Translations under genes and position numbers: made by a program
Notes under the pieces: model-generated
What the model saw: the letters and a program-made list of their open reading frames with translations, nothing else
The model's database searches: none
What the model was told of the DNA's origin: nothing
Assembly: GCF_037975245.1 (NCBI RefSeq)
Contig: NC_092582.1
Location: 25,954,077 to 26,018,076, forward strand
Source: Apostichopus japonicus
Taxonomy: Eukaryota > Echinodermata > Holothuroidea > Aspidochirotida > Stichopodidae
Length of the DNA: 64,000 bases
Direction of reading: 5' to 3'
Part shown: in pieces, positions 10,937 through 25,900 of the stretch
Numbering within the stretch: position 1 is the stretch's first letter
How the letters are laid out: each line of letters begins with the position of its first letter

Positions 10937-13900
10937 ATGATGGAGACAAATTTCTCAAGCACTGCCTGTTTTCTCCTTTTAATATTTTGCCAGCTTTTCA
11001 GAGCAAGCGGAGGACTCACTACATTGGACAAGGCAGTAGCAAGGTGCAGTACACTTTATGTTTACTACCTTGTGTGTACACAGTGTAGTTTCAGTTAGCC
11101 TAGGCATTAAGTTCGGTTGTTATGTACACGATGATCTATCATAACCTAGCCTAGACTGACTTCACGTGACATACATACGAGCATGTTGATGTAGCCTAGC
11201 TTAGCCAATTAAAGTACTAGTGGTACGACTGCTAGTACTAATTGTAATTTGTGTCAATCAATTTGGCTATATACATTAAAAAAGTAACACAGTTTGTAAA
11301 GTTTCACTCTAGCCTGTCTAGCCTAGTAATAATCTAACATTGAGTATAACTTAGTATAGTTGACCAAGTCTAAGTTTACTAACTAATCTTAACTTTTATT
11401 TAAGGCTGAGGTCACACTAATTAGCGTCAACAGGCCGATTTCACGACAACTAACGACAACTCACGACAACTCAAGACAACAAGTTTAAAATACCATCAAT
11501 ACAATTGATGTTATCAGAGTATATCTGGAAACACCGTTAAAACTGACTGGAACCAATATTTGATATGATGGGGTCATTTTGGAGAGAAAATAACTGTAGC
11601 TTCCTATTTTTCGTGAAATTGGCTCTTGCTGTAGGGTGTCATGGTGAAATCGTGTATTAGTGGTGTCCGAACTTCGCAATGTTCCAAACTTCGCAATACT
11701 GACTATACTACTACTACTAAGTACTAGCCCACCCTTACTCATAAGGCCAAGGCTCATTATTTATTTGAAGATGTTAGGCCTAACTTCTGACCTGTTTACT
11801 TGTCTATGATAGTCCAAAAATTAATCGCCCATGAATAAACCTGGCAAGGAGGGAGGGACAGTTGTCTGCAGGTGAGTGACAGTGGTGCATGACCCCGTGG
11901 CCCTGGGTGACCTACATTGTGAGACACTCCCTGCCCGTTCTTTTCCATGTGGAAATGTTGGTATTCTGTTGGGAGGGTCTGTGGCTGGAATAACAGAAAA
12001 CTGTTTACAAAAGAAATCCAAAAGATTGTTGTTGATGTTATCCTTTGATGTTTACAATGTTAGCATATATACTGTAGCAAAGTTAAACAAGAAACACGTG
12101 TTAAAAAAACACTTCCAGCATGAACCCAGGGCACTCTTGTGCCTAGTTTTAAAACAAAGCATTTGCAGGCATAAGGAAGTCCCTGTAATTTGTGATTGTG
12201 TTGATGATACAGTTCAGTCAAATTCTGTTCCATAAAAGGAATCTATGTGACGGTGTTCACATGTGTCTAGTACAGTACATGTTGGCCTATTATTAACTGT
12301 TTACAGTAGCAGCTAGTATTACCATATTAGGGACAAGGTACTGTACTTCCCTTATCAGTCTAAGCTGTGTTAGGGTACAAAATAATAGCTGATGTTAAAT
12401 AGACATTTGACTCAAATCATTATTTCATAGGATAACCTAGTCTTAGCTGCCAATCTTATTCAGTTTGGAATGACAAAAGTGATAATTATATATACCACAT
12501 AAATTATGGTTGAACTCTGCAAATTTTCCTTGGCCAGTTCCATTACAGCATGGCAAACTGTTACCATTACACATGTCACTGAGTTTGTTACATGCTAACT
12601 AATGAGAGTATTGACGTATTGTCGCTCATCAATTCTCTAAACCAGTCAGTTTTCGGGACTCTGCCAATAACAATTCGATAAATTTGTTAGTTATCAACTA
12701 TACATGTCTTGGATTAAATGTAGGTAAAGAAAACCGAGTACTGTATCTTCAGCCAGTTCACAGTCTAAGTCTTCATCTTTTTGCAGGAAAATAAAAGTGA
12801 CTTTGCAAATGTCCCATACAACAGGTCACCACTTATCAAATATTTTGTTCCAGGATTGTTATATCAATTTAAGAAGCTGTTGATTAGTCACAAGACTTAA
12901 TGTACTGTAGGAAGATTTTATTTTGCAACTGGTCAGTGACTTTTAATGGTAGGGTCAGATCCAAAACCTCTGCCAATGTTATGGACGGAAATTCACAGAG
13001 ATAAAGTCCCATCAAAAATAGTGTGAGAGTTAGTATTTGGTGAGGTATGCATGATTGTTCTAAGTTGGGAGATACCATATAACAGAAAAAAATTAATTGG
13101 GTGGTGCAATATTACAGTAGTCTGTATATGCAAATTAGGTGTTCGTTATTGATGGAATCAGAAAAATGATCAATTCCCACCAACCTTCATAGTGGGTCAA
13201 AACTCTGTGAAGTGTTCAGGATTTCAAAGTATAAGGTACTTTACATTACAGGCCTGGTACCTAAGCTTTATCATACTCCCACTCATAATCTTCTATGTAC
13301 CTCCATTAACCCACTACCCCAAACCAATATTCTGTGTTATGGACGGAATGTACAACGTTATGGATGGAAGGTTTTGTCCTGATTTAAGATCAACTCTTCA
13401 ATTGTGAAGTGTGTGTTATAAGTTAATACTTATGGCCAGTATGTGTAATAATATCAAATAAAATTGAATTTATTATAAGAAGGGAAAGAGCAAGTCCTGA
13501 AATAGGAATTGTTATGGACGGAATGTTATGGACGGAAAGTATTGAATTAGCCTAAAATGAATTGCTATAGCACATGAAAAGGTTCACTCTTGCTGAAGGT
13601 ACTCATCAGGTGGCTTTCAGCACTATAAGCAGAGGCTGACAGGTTGACAGGTTTTGGATCTGACCCAGTACTGACTTTATGTAAAGGTAGTAAGGTACTT
13701 AAAGGTACTGTACTTAAAGGTATGAAATTGTGAAGGGTTCCTTCGTTGGTTTGATGACTATAAACCACATTAAATGGGAATTAAACACTATAGCTGGCTT
13801 CCGATCATACGTTATGGTATCATTACTTGGAAGATGGAAAAACAACACTTTCATCCGCTATCCTTTCGAAATGTTGAACCGTTAGGGACGTTTTTTTCAA

Positions 13901-16900
13901 ATAATAAAATTTCAGCATTTGTTTGGTTCTTTTGCAGAGAACAAGTTCTAGAGATGTTTCTCCATGGTTACAACTCTTATATGGTAAGTTGTTCTTACAG
14001 AATTGTTTACTGTTTCCAATAATCTCTTTAGGTTGAAGAATATCAAGATTTACTTTATAGTTATTTGTTGACCTGATAATTCATTTGGCTATTTTGCATT
14101 GAGCAGCCCAAGTGAATAACATATTCATGTCAGAAGTGCCCTGATGTATATAGTACATCATGTTATCCAGGCTTCAATTGTAGCCAAATTCAAATTTAGA
14201 ATTGTAGATGCAATGTGAATCATTTATTCCAATTTGATGAACAGTACTCATCAGTGTTGTCATCCTCTATTTCAGCTTGTCAATGTACAGATCAACAGGA
14301 AAAACATGGATTTTTGTGTCAATATCTTCATTAATAAAATATATTCATCAAGAGTCTTGAGTGCATAGAATTTATTAGCAAGTCCTCCTGGTGGTTGTTT
14401 GTCAATTCTTAGGTCGGCCCCATTAGCAAGTCCTCCTGGTTGTTGGCACCATACAGTATGTTACAGTACAGATATCAGCTGAAATAATTATGATTTCATT
14501 GTCATGTGTTTGTGTTCTGTTTTTATATCTTAATGTAATCAATATGACAACATGTTAAAGTTTTGTTTGACATTTAATATTTATCTGTTATTTTATCCCT
14601 ATTTTTTAATATTTCTTTTGTGACAGACATATGCATACCCTGCAGATGAATTGATGCCATTAAGTTGCACTGGCAGGGTCAGGGGTCAACAACCAAGCAG
14701 AGGAGATATTGATGACACCCTAGGAAGGTAACCGGGGTCTTTGAGCAGCAGTTATACACAGTGACAGCCTATATATATATATATATATACAACTATATAT
14801 GATCAATTAAACTAGTAACAGAGCTCTTAGAAACATATGCAGCATTAAACATACAGTAGTCTTTAATCAACAGTTATACACAGCCTATACAACTATATAT
14901 CAATTAATCAAGTAACAGAGCTCTTAGAAACATTTGCAGCATTAAACCTAGTCTTTAATCAACAGTCATAAACAGCCTTTACAACTATATATCAATTAAA
15001 CTAGTAACAGAGCTCTTAGAAACATTTGATGCGTTAAACCTAGTCTTTAATCAACAGCTATACACAGCCTATACAACTATATATCAATTAAACTAGTAAC
15101 AGAGCTCTTAGAAACATTTGAAGTGTTAAACCTGGTCATAAATTACATTATATGTAGATGAAGACATGTACATAGTACTTAGCAGTACAACAAGATGTGA
15201 AATTACTAGCAACCTCCGCTACTTGATTTCCAACACCTTTGTAGATATGTGTAGATGTACAGTAGGTGTAATGTGTACATGTAGGTATAATGTGTAAATG
15301 TAGGTAAAATGTGTAGATGTATTGTGGTGTAATGTTTAGATGTAGGAATAATGTGTAGGTGTAATGTGTACATATAGGTGTAATGTGTTCATTAACACTT
15401 AAAGATCGTAATGTAATATTTTGCCTGTTACATTACTCAAATTAATAACATAATTTGATCAATTAAATTTTTTTTTTCAGATTTTCCCTTACCCTTATTG
15501 ATTCCTTGGACACTCTCGCAGTCTTGGGACTCCTAGATGAATTTGAAGATGCAGTACATCGAGTAGTGCATGATGTGACCTTTGACACGGATATAGTAGT
15601 CTCTGTGTTTGAAACTAATATTAGAGTACTTGGGTAAGTAATACAGACTCTGTTTTTCAAAATAATATAAGAGTACTTGGGTAAGTAGTACAGACTGTTC
15701 TTTCAAACTAATATAAGAGTACTTGGGTAAGTAATACAGACTCTGTTCTTTCAAACTAATATAAGAGTACTTGGGTAAGTAATACAGACTCTGTTCTTTC
15801 AAACTAATGTAGTATTAATGTGGATTCCTCATCATCATCATATGATTATACATACTGACACTGTACATACTGTCATGTTTGTTTTGCTTTAATTATATTT
15901 CTTGCTTGCTTGAAACCTGAAGGGTGTTTGGAACATGTGCAAGACATTCCATGTATGACTGTTATCTCATGGTATGTTGTACAGTAATGAAATGTTGATG
16001 GCATTGTTGTAATTTTGTTTGTCACCTAGGGGGTTGCTTGGGGGTCATGTCTCGGCAATTAGTTTGAGAAAAAGCCACAACCGGATGGCTTGGTATAAGG
16101 ATGAACTTCTCTACATGGCTAAAGATCTTGGATACCGTCTTCTACCGGCATTCAACACCACCACAGGGGTTCCCTATCCAAGGGTAAGTCCTCTTAATAT
16201 TATTTAAGGACATGTATATGAAGGACCAATGGTTACTACCTTTGGGTTTAAGCCATCTTATTTGGTTCTCGTAGGTAGCCTAGATTCTGCCAGGTAAGAT
16301 TCTGCACGGCCTATTCAGTGTGTTCATACACTGTGAAACCACCAGACAGTCTTGCCTGCTTGAACTCTATGCCTAATTCATGAGCAAAAGAGTGATAAAC
16401 AAAACCTAAGTTAATAAATTACCCATCACTGCCTTCTGTGTAGTTTGAGGTTTGTTAAATGTCATATGAATTCATCAATTGCACGAAAATCAGAACTGAA
16501 GCTTTCGGAGAAACTTTCAAATTTAGTTGAAACAGTCAGGACATTATGGATGTGCAGCTGTCAGTTTGGAAAAAAACTGTTTGTAGGTGAGAGCTGGGGG
16601 AGAGGGGGGGGGGAGGGTTCACTTTACAAAAACTTCACAACAAACTTAAAAATATTCCTATCCTAGACAAGGTAATGAGGTACACCATTGATAGAGTATG
16701 TAAAGAGTATGTATAGCTCACTATTATAAACAGAAGAATGATACTGAGACCATTCTGTAAAACATCCATCATTAAGTTATGGAACATCTACAAAATATTG
16801 CTTTCACTAGGAAATAAAAACAACTCAAGTAACTGACAAAATTTGGTGTTTAATAATTATTTTGTTTGATTCCAGGTTAATTTACGGCATGGTATTGGTA

Positions 16901-19900
16901 AAGACAGGAAAGAGAAAGACACTTGTACAGCTTGTGCTGGTTCCATGCTCTTAGAGTTCTCTGCCTTAAGCAGATTAACAGGCGACCCTATATTTGAGGT
17001 GAGAGTCTAACTTTATCTTCAATGAAACATTTGCAGGAATTCCATTTGTTTCTATCAATTTCATCACTCAGGCCCTTTCTCAAATGTTTTTGAACTGTTA
17101 TACAAAATAATAAATATGAAATTTTTATTTCATTATTTAATATTAAATTTTGATAGAAAGTTGAGTATGAAATATAATCCAAATTTTACCCAAATATGAT
17201 TTTTTTGGGGGGAGGTATGTAGACATCTTTGCTCTTTCAAGCCTGGTTATAATTTACTTCATTTTATGTATTTGGAATCCTGAAATGCTGCACTGAATGT
17301 ATATAGTATATGTATATAGTAGTAATGTATATAGTTACACACTGTGGGCAATTCATATAGGCTAGGCTGCATACAGTGAAGGTTTGGATATGACACGTTA
17401 TTTAGTGAGGTTAGCTGGACAAATGAGCCTATAGCTTAGCTGCTGGATTTTTAAATGTACGTAAATTTGCAAAATATTTTAGCCATGTACTCAGGTTTGG
17501 ATTAAAAAGCCAAAGTTTCAAACTTTTTTTTTTTAATTTGAAGAATACTGATATTGCTTGCTATCTCAAGGCAGTAGTTATGTTAAATTTGTCCTTGTGG
17601 GTTTCCTCATGGCAGGGATGGCAGGGGTCAGTAGGAGGGGGGAGGGGATGAATAGGTCTGCAGTCAATAGTAGATAAAGAGTTCAAGTTACCATGTATAC
17701 ATAGTGTGGCAAACTTTTGTTAATGTATTTATTGTATGCATCCAGCTAGTTAGTAATGAACTTAACTTATTTTACAAACTGTGTCTGGATACAGCATTCT
17801 GTGTTTACATCATTCTGTGTTTACAGCATTCTATCAATGTTTTTGTTTCACCCTACAGGACAAAGCACAACACGTAATGCATACTCTGTGGGCCAAGAGA
17901 CAGAGGAGCAGTAACCTAGTAGGCACAGTCATAAATATTCATACAGGGGACTGGGTTAGGAGAGGTAAGTGTTGAATTTGTCATAAATATTCATACAGGA
18001 GATTGGGTTAGGAGGGGTAAGTGTTGAATTTGTCATAAATATTCATACAGGAGACTGGGTTAGGAGGGGTAAGTGTTGAATTTGTCATAAATATTCATAT
18101 AGAAGAATGGGTTAGGAGGTGTTTGTGTTAAATTTGTCTCAAATATTCATACAGGAGACTGGGTTAGGAGAAGTAAGTGTTGAATTTGCCATATATATTC
18201 TTACAGGAGATTGGGTTAGGAGAGTTAAGTGTTGAATTTGTCATAAATATTCATACATGAGATTGGGTTAGGAGGGGTAAGTTCTGTGGTAGGCTGCAAT
18301 CATGACTGTATTAAAAACCGTATTATAGTATATATCTTATGTTGATCATAGCACAATGAATATTGTGGAATAGACATGAAAAACTTCTTATTCCGGCTGA
18401 AAAATTTTCTGAATGTGTCGAGGCAGAACTAAGTAAAGATGAACAAGGTTTGTTTGGTATAATTACTATTACTGTGAAATAATTTACAGCAAACAATGTG
18501 TTCAATGCAAAGGCTTACTGGAGTGGATGACATCCATGTTGTCATCTAATAAATATTCAACAGGTAAAGCAACCCTACATGACAAACCCTATTCAAGGGA
18601 GTTGACAGGTAAGGCAGCTTTGATGGAAGGAAGGGGGGGGGGGGGCTTGACAAATGATATGGTGAAATTTATGCTTCATACAGACTTTTAAAGGGTAGAC
18701 TTATTTCAAACATATGTCACTTAAACTTATAATTTAATATTTGTAATGTTTTGTCCTTGGTTTACAGATAGTGGAGTTGGTGCTGGCATCGACTCCTACT
18801 ATGAATATCTTCTTAAAGGTTACATCCTCCTGGGTGACGATGGATACTATGAAAGATTCTCTACGGTATGTCTCATTTTATTGGCAAATATTTGGAAAGC
18901 TACAAAAAAAAAAAAAAAAATATTGATAACCAAACTTTCATATGAAGATTTAATGAGATTCTGGGCTTGATTTGGTTTTATGTTGAAGATATTCATCATT
19001 AAACTCTTGTAACATTTAAATTTTCTTGACTATGCAGGTTTTTACTTCAATGGAAGGAGGAATATTTTAAATTTAAAGACGAGGATATCACAGGTTCTTT
19101 CTGTTGCCATGGCATCTTGCATAATAGCTATATCGTCCTATGATCTGGCTGTTATACTCTTTGATCTTATTCTGTCCAATGATCTGTTTGTTACATCTCA
19201 TTACCTATGTATACCATTCCATTATGTACCATTAACTCAAAAACTGGTTGAACCATTTTATGATCCATTTGTGCCATTCCATTATCAGTGTGTGCCATCA
19301 CATAGTTTTACTTCTCTATGTATATTGTTTATCAAGGTGGTGTTGTATCTTCTTTCTCTTGCAGCATTATGATGCTATAATGACCTACATCAACAAAGGA
19401 CCAAACTTCATTGATGTTCATATGCACAGGCCTCAGTCAAAATCTAGGAACTTTATGGATGCTCTCTTTGCATTTTGGCCTGGACTTCAGGTAAGTCTTC
19501 ATTATCGTGGTAGGATACCATTAATAAGATTCCTAAAGTGTCAGTCATTGGCCTGTGAAATTAATACAGGCAGGGTTACATTTGTGCACTGCACCCTCTA
19601 TGGCCAGGATGTTTCTCATTAGTAATATAAGTGTGTTGCCAATGTCATTATGATCATTCTGATTATGTTGTGTAATATTCCTAAATAATTTGGTAGTCCT
19701 CAACCTTACCTAGAGATGTGTCTACCATTTGAGTGCTTACAATTTATGACGTATGAACCGATTAATGGATCCAGAACAGTTTGTGTCCCACAAATATGAA
19801 AGTAGTTATATTCTGCTGTGATTTTGACAGACTTAGTAATTGATGTGTTTTGTAGTATCTTTGTTATTTCCTTTGAATTGTTCACTAGACTCCGAAAAAG

Positions 19901-22900
19901 TTGATGCAAGGACAGGTTTTATACTTTCTTTATTTCATTTGATCTAAATATTTTGTTCTCTCGCAGGTGCTATTTGGTGACATAGGTCCTGCCATTAAAA
20001 CGCATGAAATGCTCTACCAGGTCACGCAAAGACATAAATTTCTTCCAGAGGTTAGAAAACAGGATTTGTCTTTATTTCTCAGATTCTAAGAAACAACCAA
20101 TTTAGTGTAGCAGTTTTGCATCTTGTTGCCAATTTCCAGCAATTATTCCAAACCTTCTTTCTGTACATAGCAAATTGAATACTGCATTTGATGAAACGAA
20201 GACACACTTCCAGATGGTTTTCACCTAACAAAATTCTAAGAATGAAGACCTATGTGAACACCTTCAATTCTTAAAAACTGTCAACCCTGCTCTCATAAAA
20301 TTTTCATCACATGTAAGAAACAAAGTGGAAATTTTCAACATAATTAATATTTTCATCATCATTTGAAGTGAAATGTGACTAGCTAATGGACTGCATTTTT
20401 CTGTGACTTTAGTATCTACTCAGATTATGAAATTTTTGCTCAAATCTGTTGACCGCTGCCTTAAAAGCTATAGTTAGTTTGGGACAGGCTGTTTGAAGTT
20501 TCTTTAGATCATGGTTGGTCTTTCTGGCCTTCCAAATGGTTTCCCTCATTACCTCATATGCCACTGTACTCTTTAGAAGTTAGAAAGTTGATGCACAATT
20601 TGACAAGTCTCTCCTCAATAAAGGTGTTTGGCAGTTGGTAATAGGGACAACTTTTAGCCATCTTATGGTAAACCTAAAACATTGCCATGTAAACTTATAC
20701 ACATTTAAGGTGTTCCCTGTGACTAGCATTGTTTGGTGTGAGCCATTAACCTTTAAACAGTGGCTATTAATCCTATTTAAAATCATTTTCATTTGACTTG
20801 TCAAGACTATTTATAACCTTGTCCCTGTATTGTTTTTCTCTGTTGTGTGCTCTAAATGTCCCAATAGGACACATCTTGAACACTATCCGATTGAGACCAT
20901 ACAAGAGTTTATTAATCTTATTTGGCAGGCATTCACCCCTGAATACGATGTTTACTGGGGTCAGCATCCCTTGAGGCCAGAATTTGTGGAGAGTACCTAC
21001 TTTCTTTACAAGGTGAGTTCATGTTTAATATCATCCTCCATGTGTTGTATCCTTTACAGTTTACACCTACCTGAGTGGGAGTGGCCATTTTACTGCATGC
21101 ATATTATTCCAGATGGTTAGTACATTGTGACTGACATTGTTAACAGCATTCATGAGCTCTACGTTTCTTATTGTTTCATTAATGTTTCTTTGTTCAACTT
21201 ATTCTTCAGGCCACTAACGACCCTCACTACCTAGAGGTTGGTAGAGATGTTATGGACAGCTTACAGAAGTACGCTAGGGTACCATGCGGGTTTGCTGGAA
21301 TCAAGGATGTCCGAACTGGAAGTCACGAAGACAGGTTGGTACCCTGCTCATATGAATAGCTTACTACTAATTTAATATAATTTAGTGGTAGGGTACATTT
21401 CTGTTTAATAATCTTTAAATATAATTATTAGAGTTCAAAGGAGTAAAAGGTACAGAAAAGGTTAGTAAGGAAGTGAATACTTGCTTTATATCTACAATGT
21501 ATAGCCAATGTTGGTAATTTAATGTAGCCAAGAAATATTATTTCACAGGAAATATTTGAAAGTTACAGTTTTGTAACTTTTGAAAGTTACTCTTTTGACT
21601 GATATCGGAATATTTCATGGTTTCTCGTCGATACATACATTTTCTCTAAATTTGTCACTTTAATCTGTAAATAGCAGAGGAAGGGGAACAATGACCATAT
21701 TTCTAGCAATTCTTCCAGCAGATCTGAAATTGTAAAGATATTAAAGTAAGCAATTATTTATTTCAATTCTGTTTCTTTTTTCACCCCCCCCCCCCCTCAG
21801 GATGGATTCTTTTGTTTTAGCAGAAACCTTCAAGTACCTCTTCCTCCTATTCTCTGAGCCTCAGGACTTAGTGCTTCCAATTGATGACTATCTATTTACT
21901 ACAGAGGCTCACCTCCTACCTCTGACCTTAGCTAATTATAAGGTGAACAGCACCACAACCCAGATGGCTGTAAGTATTCAACCTATTTGCTTTCATTACT
22001 TGTACTTGTTGTATTGGTATTATTACTCTCTCTTGGGTATATTTTGTTGTGAAACACGTTAAAAAGATTAAACGGAGATAAAAAAAATTGTAGCTTGGAT
22101 TATGGTGATGTAAGTGTTTAGCTAAAACGTAAAGTAATTTGAATGAAATGATGACGATCGTAAAAATAGCAAAAGAGAAATAAGCTTCAGTCGAGAAGGT
22201 TCAGAGTTGCCTTAATTTGATTAAATAATTAATCGTTTGTACTAATTATAAGTTCATAGGTGAGTCAATTACATGTTAGGAACCTTTAAAAAATGTTTTA
22301 TGATTTCATAGAAAAGAGAGTTTGGATTTTATAATTTTGCCAGATTGTTTTTGGAAAAGGAAATTAAAGGGAATTGATATTTTGTGAAGGCAAAATATCA
22401 TGCAAGACACAAATGTCAAAGAAAAGTATACCCCCCAACCCACTCCAACTTTCTAATGTTAGATTTAATAATGTTATATAAGCTTTGAAGTTTTTTAAGA
22501 AGGTGCATATACTAACTTGCAAGTTTGTTTATTCCGTTTGCATGTTATATCAAGTCAGATCTTCTGTCTCTTCTTACAGTCCCACTTTAGTCCCTCGAAG
22601 GATTCTCCTCCTACTAATTCTGAACGGTCCTGCCCCAGTCATGAATTTCATTTTCCATCCGGTAAGCTATATTCTGCCGCTGTAAGGAATTCCTTGCCTA
22701 GCTTACAATCTACAAGTTGCCCAACTTCCAACAAAGAAACAGAGATCAGCAATAAGTAAGTTATCTTTGAAATTATTTGCATATTCATATATTTATTGAT
22801 TTGATATTGTTTTGCTGTTCATTCATTTGGTGAAACTTGAATATTCATTATGCAAGAGGTTTGACACATTATTTGAAAAGAATTCTGGTTTAGTGGCAAC

Positions 22901-25900
22901 TTAAGGTGTAAAACACAATTAAGCTAGGGACATGAAAATGGATTGTCCTAGTGTATCACCCAATGTCATATTTACATTTAGCTGTAAAGAATGTGAGGAG
23001 TCACTATATTACTGTGTTGTATGGCACACAGTTAATGTACTACTGTGTTGAAAAATGAATATGAAATGGAGGAAGATATAAGACTAATTAATGGACAAAA
23101 TTAAAGAGCATGAGATTATAATCATCTCATTCCCTTTGCAGGCCGTCCAAACCTCGATTAAAAGCTTCAGAGTTTGTACCTGGCAACAGTGAACACATGC
23201 ATCAGCTGGGTAAGATGGGTATCCAGCTAGTTACTCTAGACGATGGACGGGTACAATTAATGCACAGTGCTTCCAAGGTGAGTCATTACCGACCTATTAT
23301 TATGGACCAGTCCTCAGTAAATAAAGGGTCCAGTTTTGTAACATGGTGGGCGGGTGTTACACTCAGAACCAGTCTTCCATGGGTTTTTTGGAGCTCTATA
23401 GAAACATTCCATTCAGATTCAAACACTGTATGTAGTTATTTTCCCCTGGTCCTATTCAGCACTGTTGGGGACCTATTTTGTGCACTGGGTCCTGTCTAGC
23501 ATTTTGCCTGGTCCTATCACTGTTGGGGACCTATTTTGAGCTCTGGGGTCCTGTCTAGCATTGTATAACTTTCCTGGGGGTGTGAGATCTGCTTGGTCAT
23601 CTCTGTATCTTTTCTTTTTGCTTCTCAAGGCTGAAACACCAGCAGATGCAGAAGAAGGAATGAAGTTTATGCAGGAGATTATTGAAATAACCAAAACACA
23701 GCAAGCTGAGAGTAAGTCCTACTCCTCATTAATATGACTCAGATATCTATGTTATTACAACCATATGGAATGAAGTTTATGCAGGAGATTTTTGAAATAA
23801 CCAAAACACAGCAAGCTGAGAGTAAGTCCTACTCCTCATTAATGTGACTCAGATATCTATGTTATTACAACCATATGGAATTAAGTTTATGCAGGAGATT
23901 ATTGAAATAACCAAAACACAGCAAGCTGAGAGTAAGTCCTACTCCTCATTAGTATGACTCAGATATCTATGTTATTACAACCATATTGCTGCTCACAAAT
24001 AGAGAGATACAAACAATTTAGTCTCATTTAGTCAAATGTTGAGTTCCAGTAATTGAATGGAATGTATTATTATTTTGCACTTTGAAGTTGATAACTGCTG
24101 TCAACGTTCTCACTTAGATTCCTCTGGATTATCAAAATTAACAGGTTGAGTTTTTAGTCACCTTAACTTTCTTTTCAAAGTCGAGAAAAATTATCCGACA
24201 ATTGTGGCAAATTTCAACATCAAATGTAGGTTTGGCTCAAGTGAATCTGCCTGGATTGGGTTATAAAAACAACAGACCCTCTGGAACTCTAACCAACTAT
24301 CTGTAATATTTCTGAATTGCTCCAGGAAGAGAACTATTTACATACTGAACTTTCAGTCTCCATTTGTGAATTTGTATTAATTGTCAGTACTCTATGGTAA
24401 TTTACATTAACAACCACAATTACTGCAGCGGAATATATACATATGGTTATTATTATAATAACTTTAGCAGGTTGTAATCTTAGAGAGAAACCAAAATTAT
24501 ACCTCCTCTCCCTCTCTTAAAAATTTTCAAACAGAATAGTTTGTTATCAGTATCATCAATCAGGAAAAGTATAGATTTTGGAATGGTGGGTTTTTGTTTT
24601 CATAATAAAATGAAGTCTCTTTAAATATATTGAGGTATTTTATTTAATCTGACAGATGTTGACTATCATCCACGAGTAGTTCAAATAATATCACCTGATC
24701 TTCTGAGAAACATTGTCCTGGCCGCCGGCCCGGCACAGTTCGGCGCAGACCTTGACGGCAGTAAAAAACAAGCGGTGAGTATGGTAATACTGATGGCCAT
24801 CAAACATGAACAGTATGACATCAATCAGTAGCTGTATGATAATACTGATGGCCATCAAACCTGAACAGCATGACATCAAGCTGTATGATAATACTGATGG
24901 CCATCAAACCTGAACAGCATGCCATCAATCAGTAGCTGTATGATAATACTGATGGCCATCAAACCTGAACAGCATGACATCAAGCTGTATGATAATACTG
25001 ATGGCCATCAAACCTGAACAGCATGCCATCAATCAGTAGCTGTATGATAATACTGATGGCCATCAAACCTGAACAGCATGACATCAATCAGTAGCTGTAT
25101 GATAATACTGATGGCCATCAAACCTGAACAGCATGACATCAATCAGTAGCTGTATGATTACACTGATGGCCATCAAACCTGGACAGCATGACATCAATCA
25201 ATAGCTGTATGATAATACTGATGGCCATCAAACCTGAACAGCATGACATCAATCAGTAGCTGTATGATAATACTGATGGCCATCAAACCTGAACAGCATG
25301 ACATCAATCAGTAGCTGTATGATTACACTGATGGCCATCAAACCTGGACAGCATGACATCAATCAATAGCTGTATGATAATACTGATGGCCATCAAACCT
25401 GAACAGCATGACATCAATCAGTAGCTGTATGATAATACTGATGGCCATCAAACCTGAACAGCATGACATCAATCAGTAGCTGTATGATAATACTGATGGC
25501 CATCAAACCTGAACAGCATGACATCAATCAGTCACTGTATGATATTTCAAGGATATATGCATCACATTTCAAGGATTTATGTATTACATTTCAAGGATGT
25601 GTGCTTCATATCAAATTTAGTTGTATAATCTTGGAAAATTCATTTGGAAATTATGAGCAACAAAGCAAAAATTCAGAATGAAATTTGGACTGATGTGTTT
25701 ATTTTCACTTGCTCTGCTTTGTTAATCCTGAGACTTGGTTAGACCTTTAGTTGTATGTAGACTTCTGCTATTGTTATATTGCTTTAATAGTTAAACAGTT
25801 CTCCATTAGATAGACATGTTACAAGTTTGATGAGTAAAACCTTGTGGGATTGAATTACATTTTAAGGATTTTGTATATTGATTTAATTATGTTATTGACA

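Noticed and set aside
25463-25681. 72-aa + strand frame
   Set aside because: Begins in the 55-bp minisatellite of EDEM3 intron 17 and continues into another short repeat (TTTCAAGGAT).
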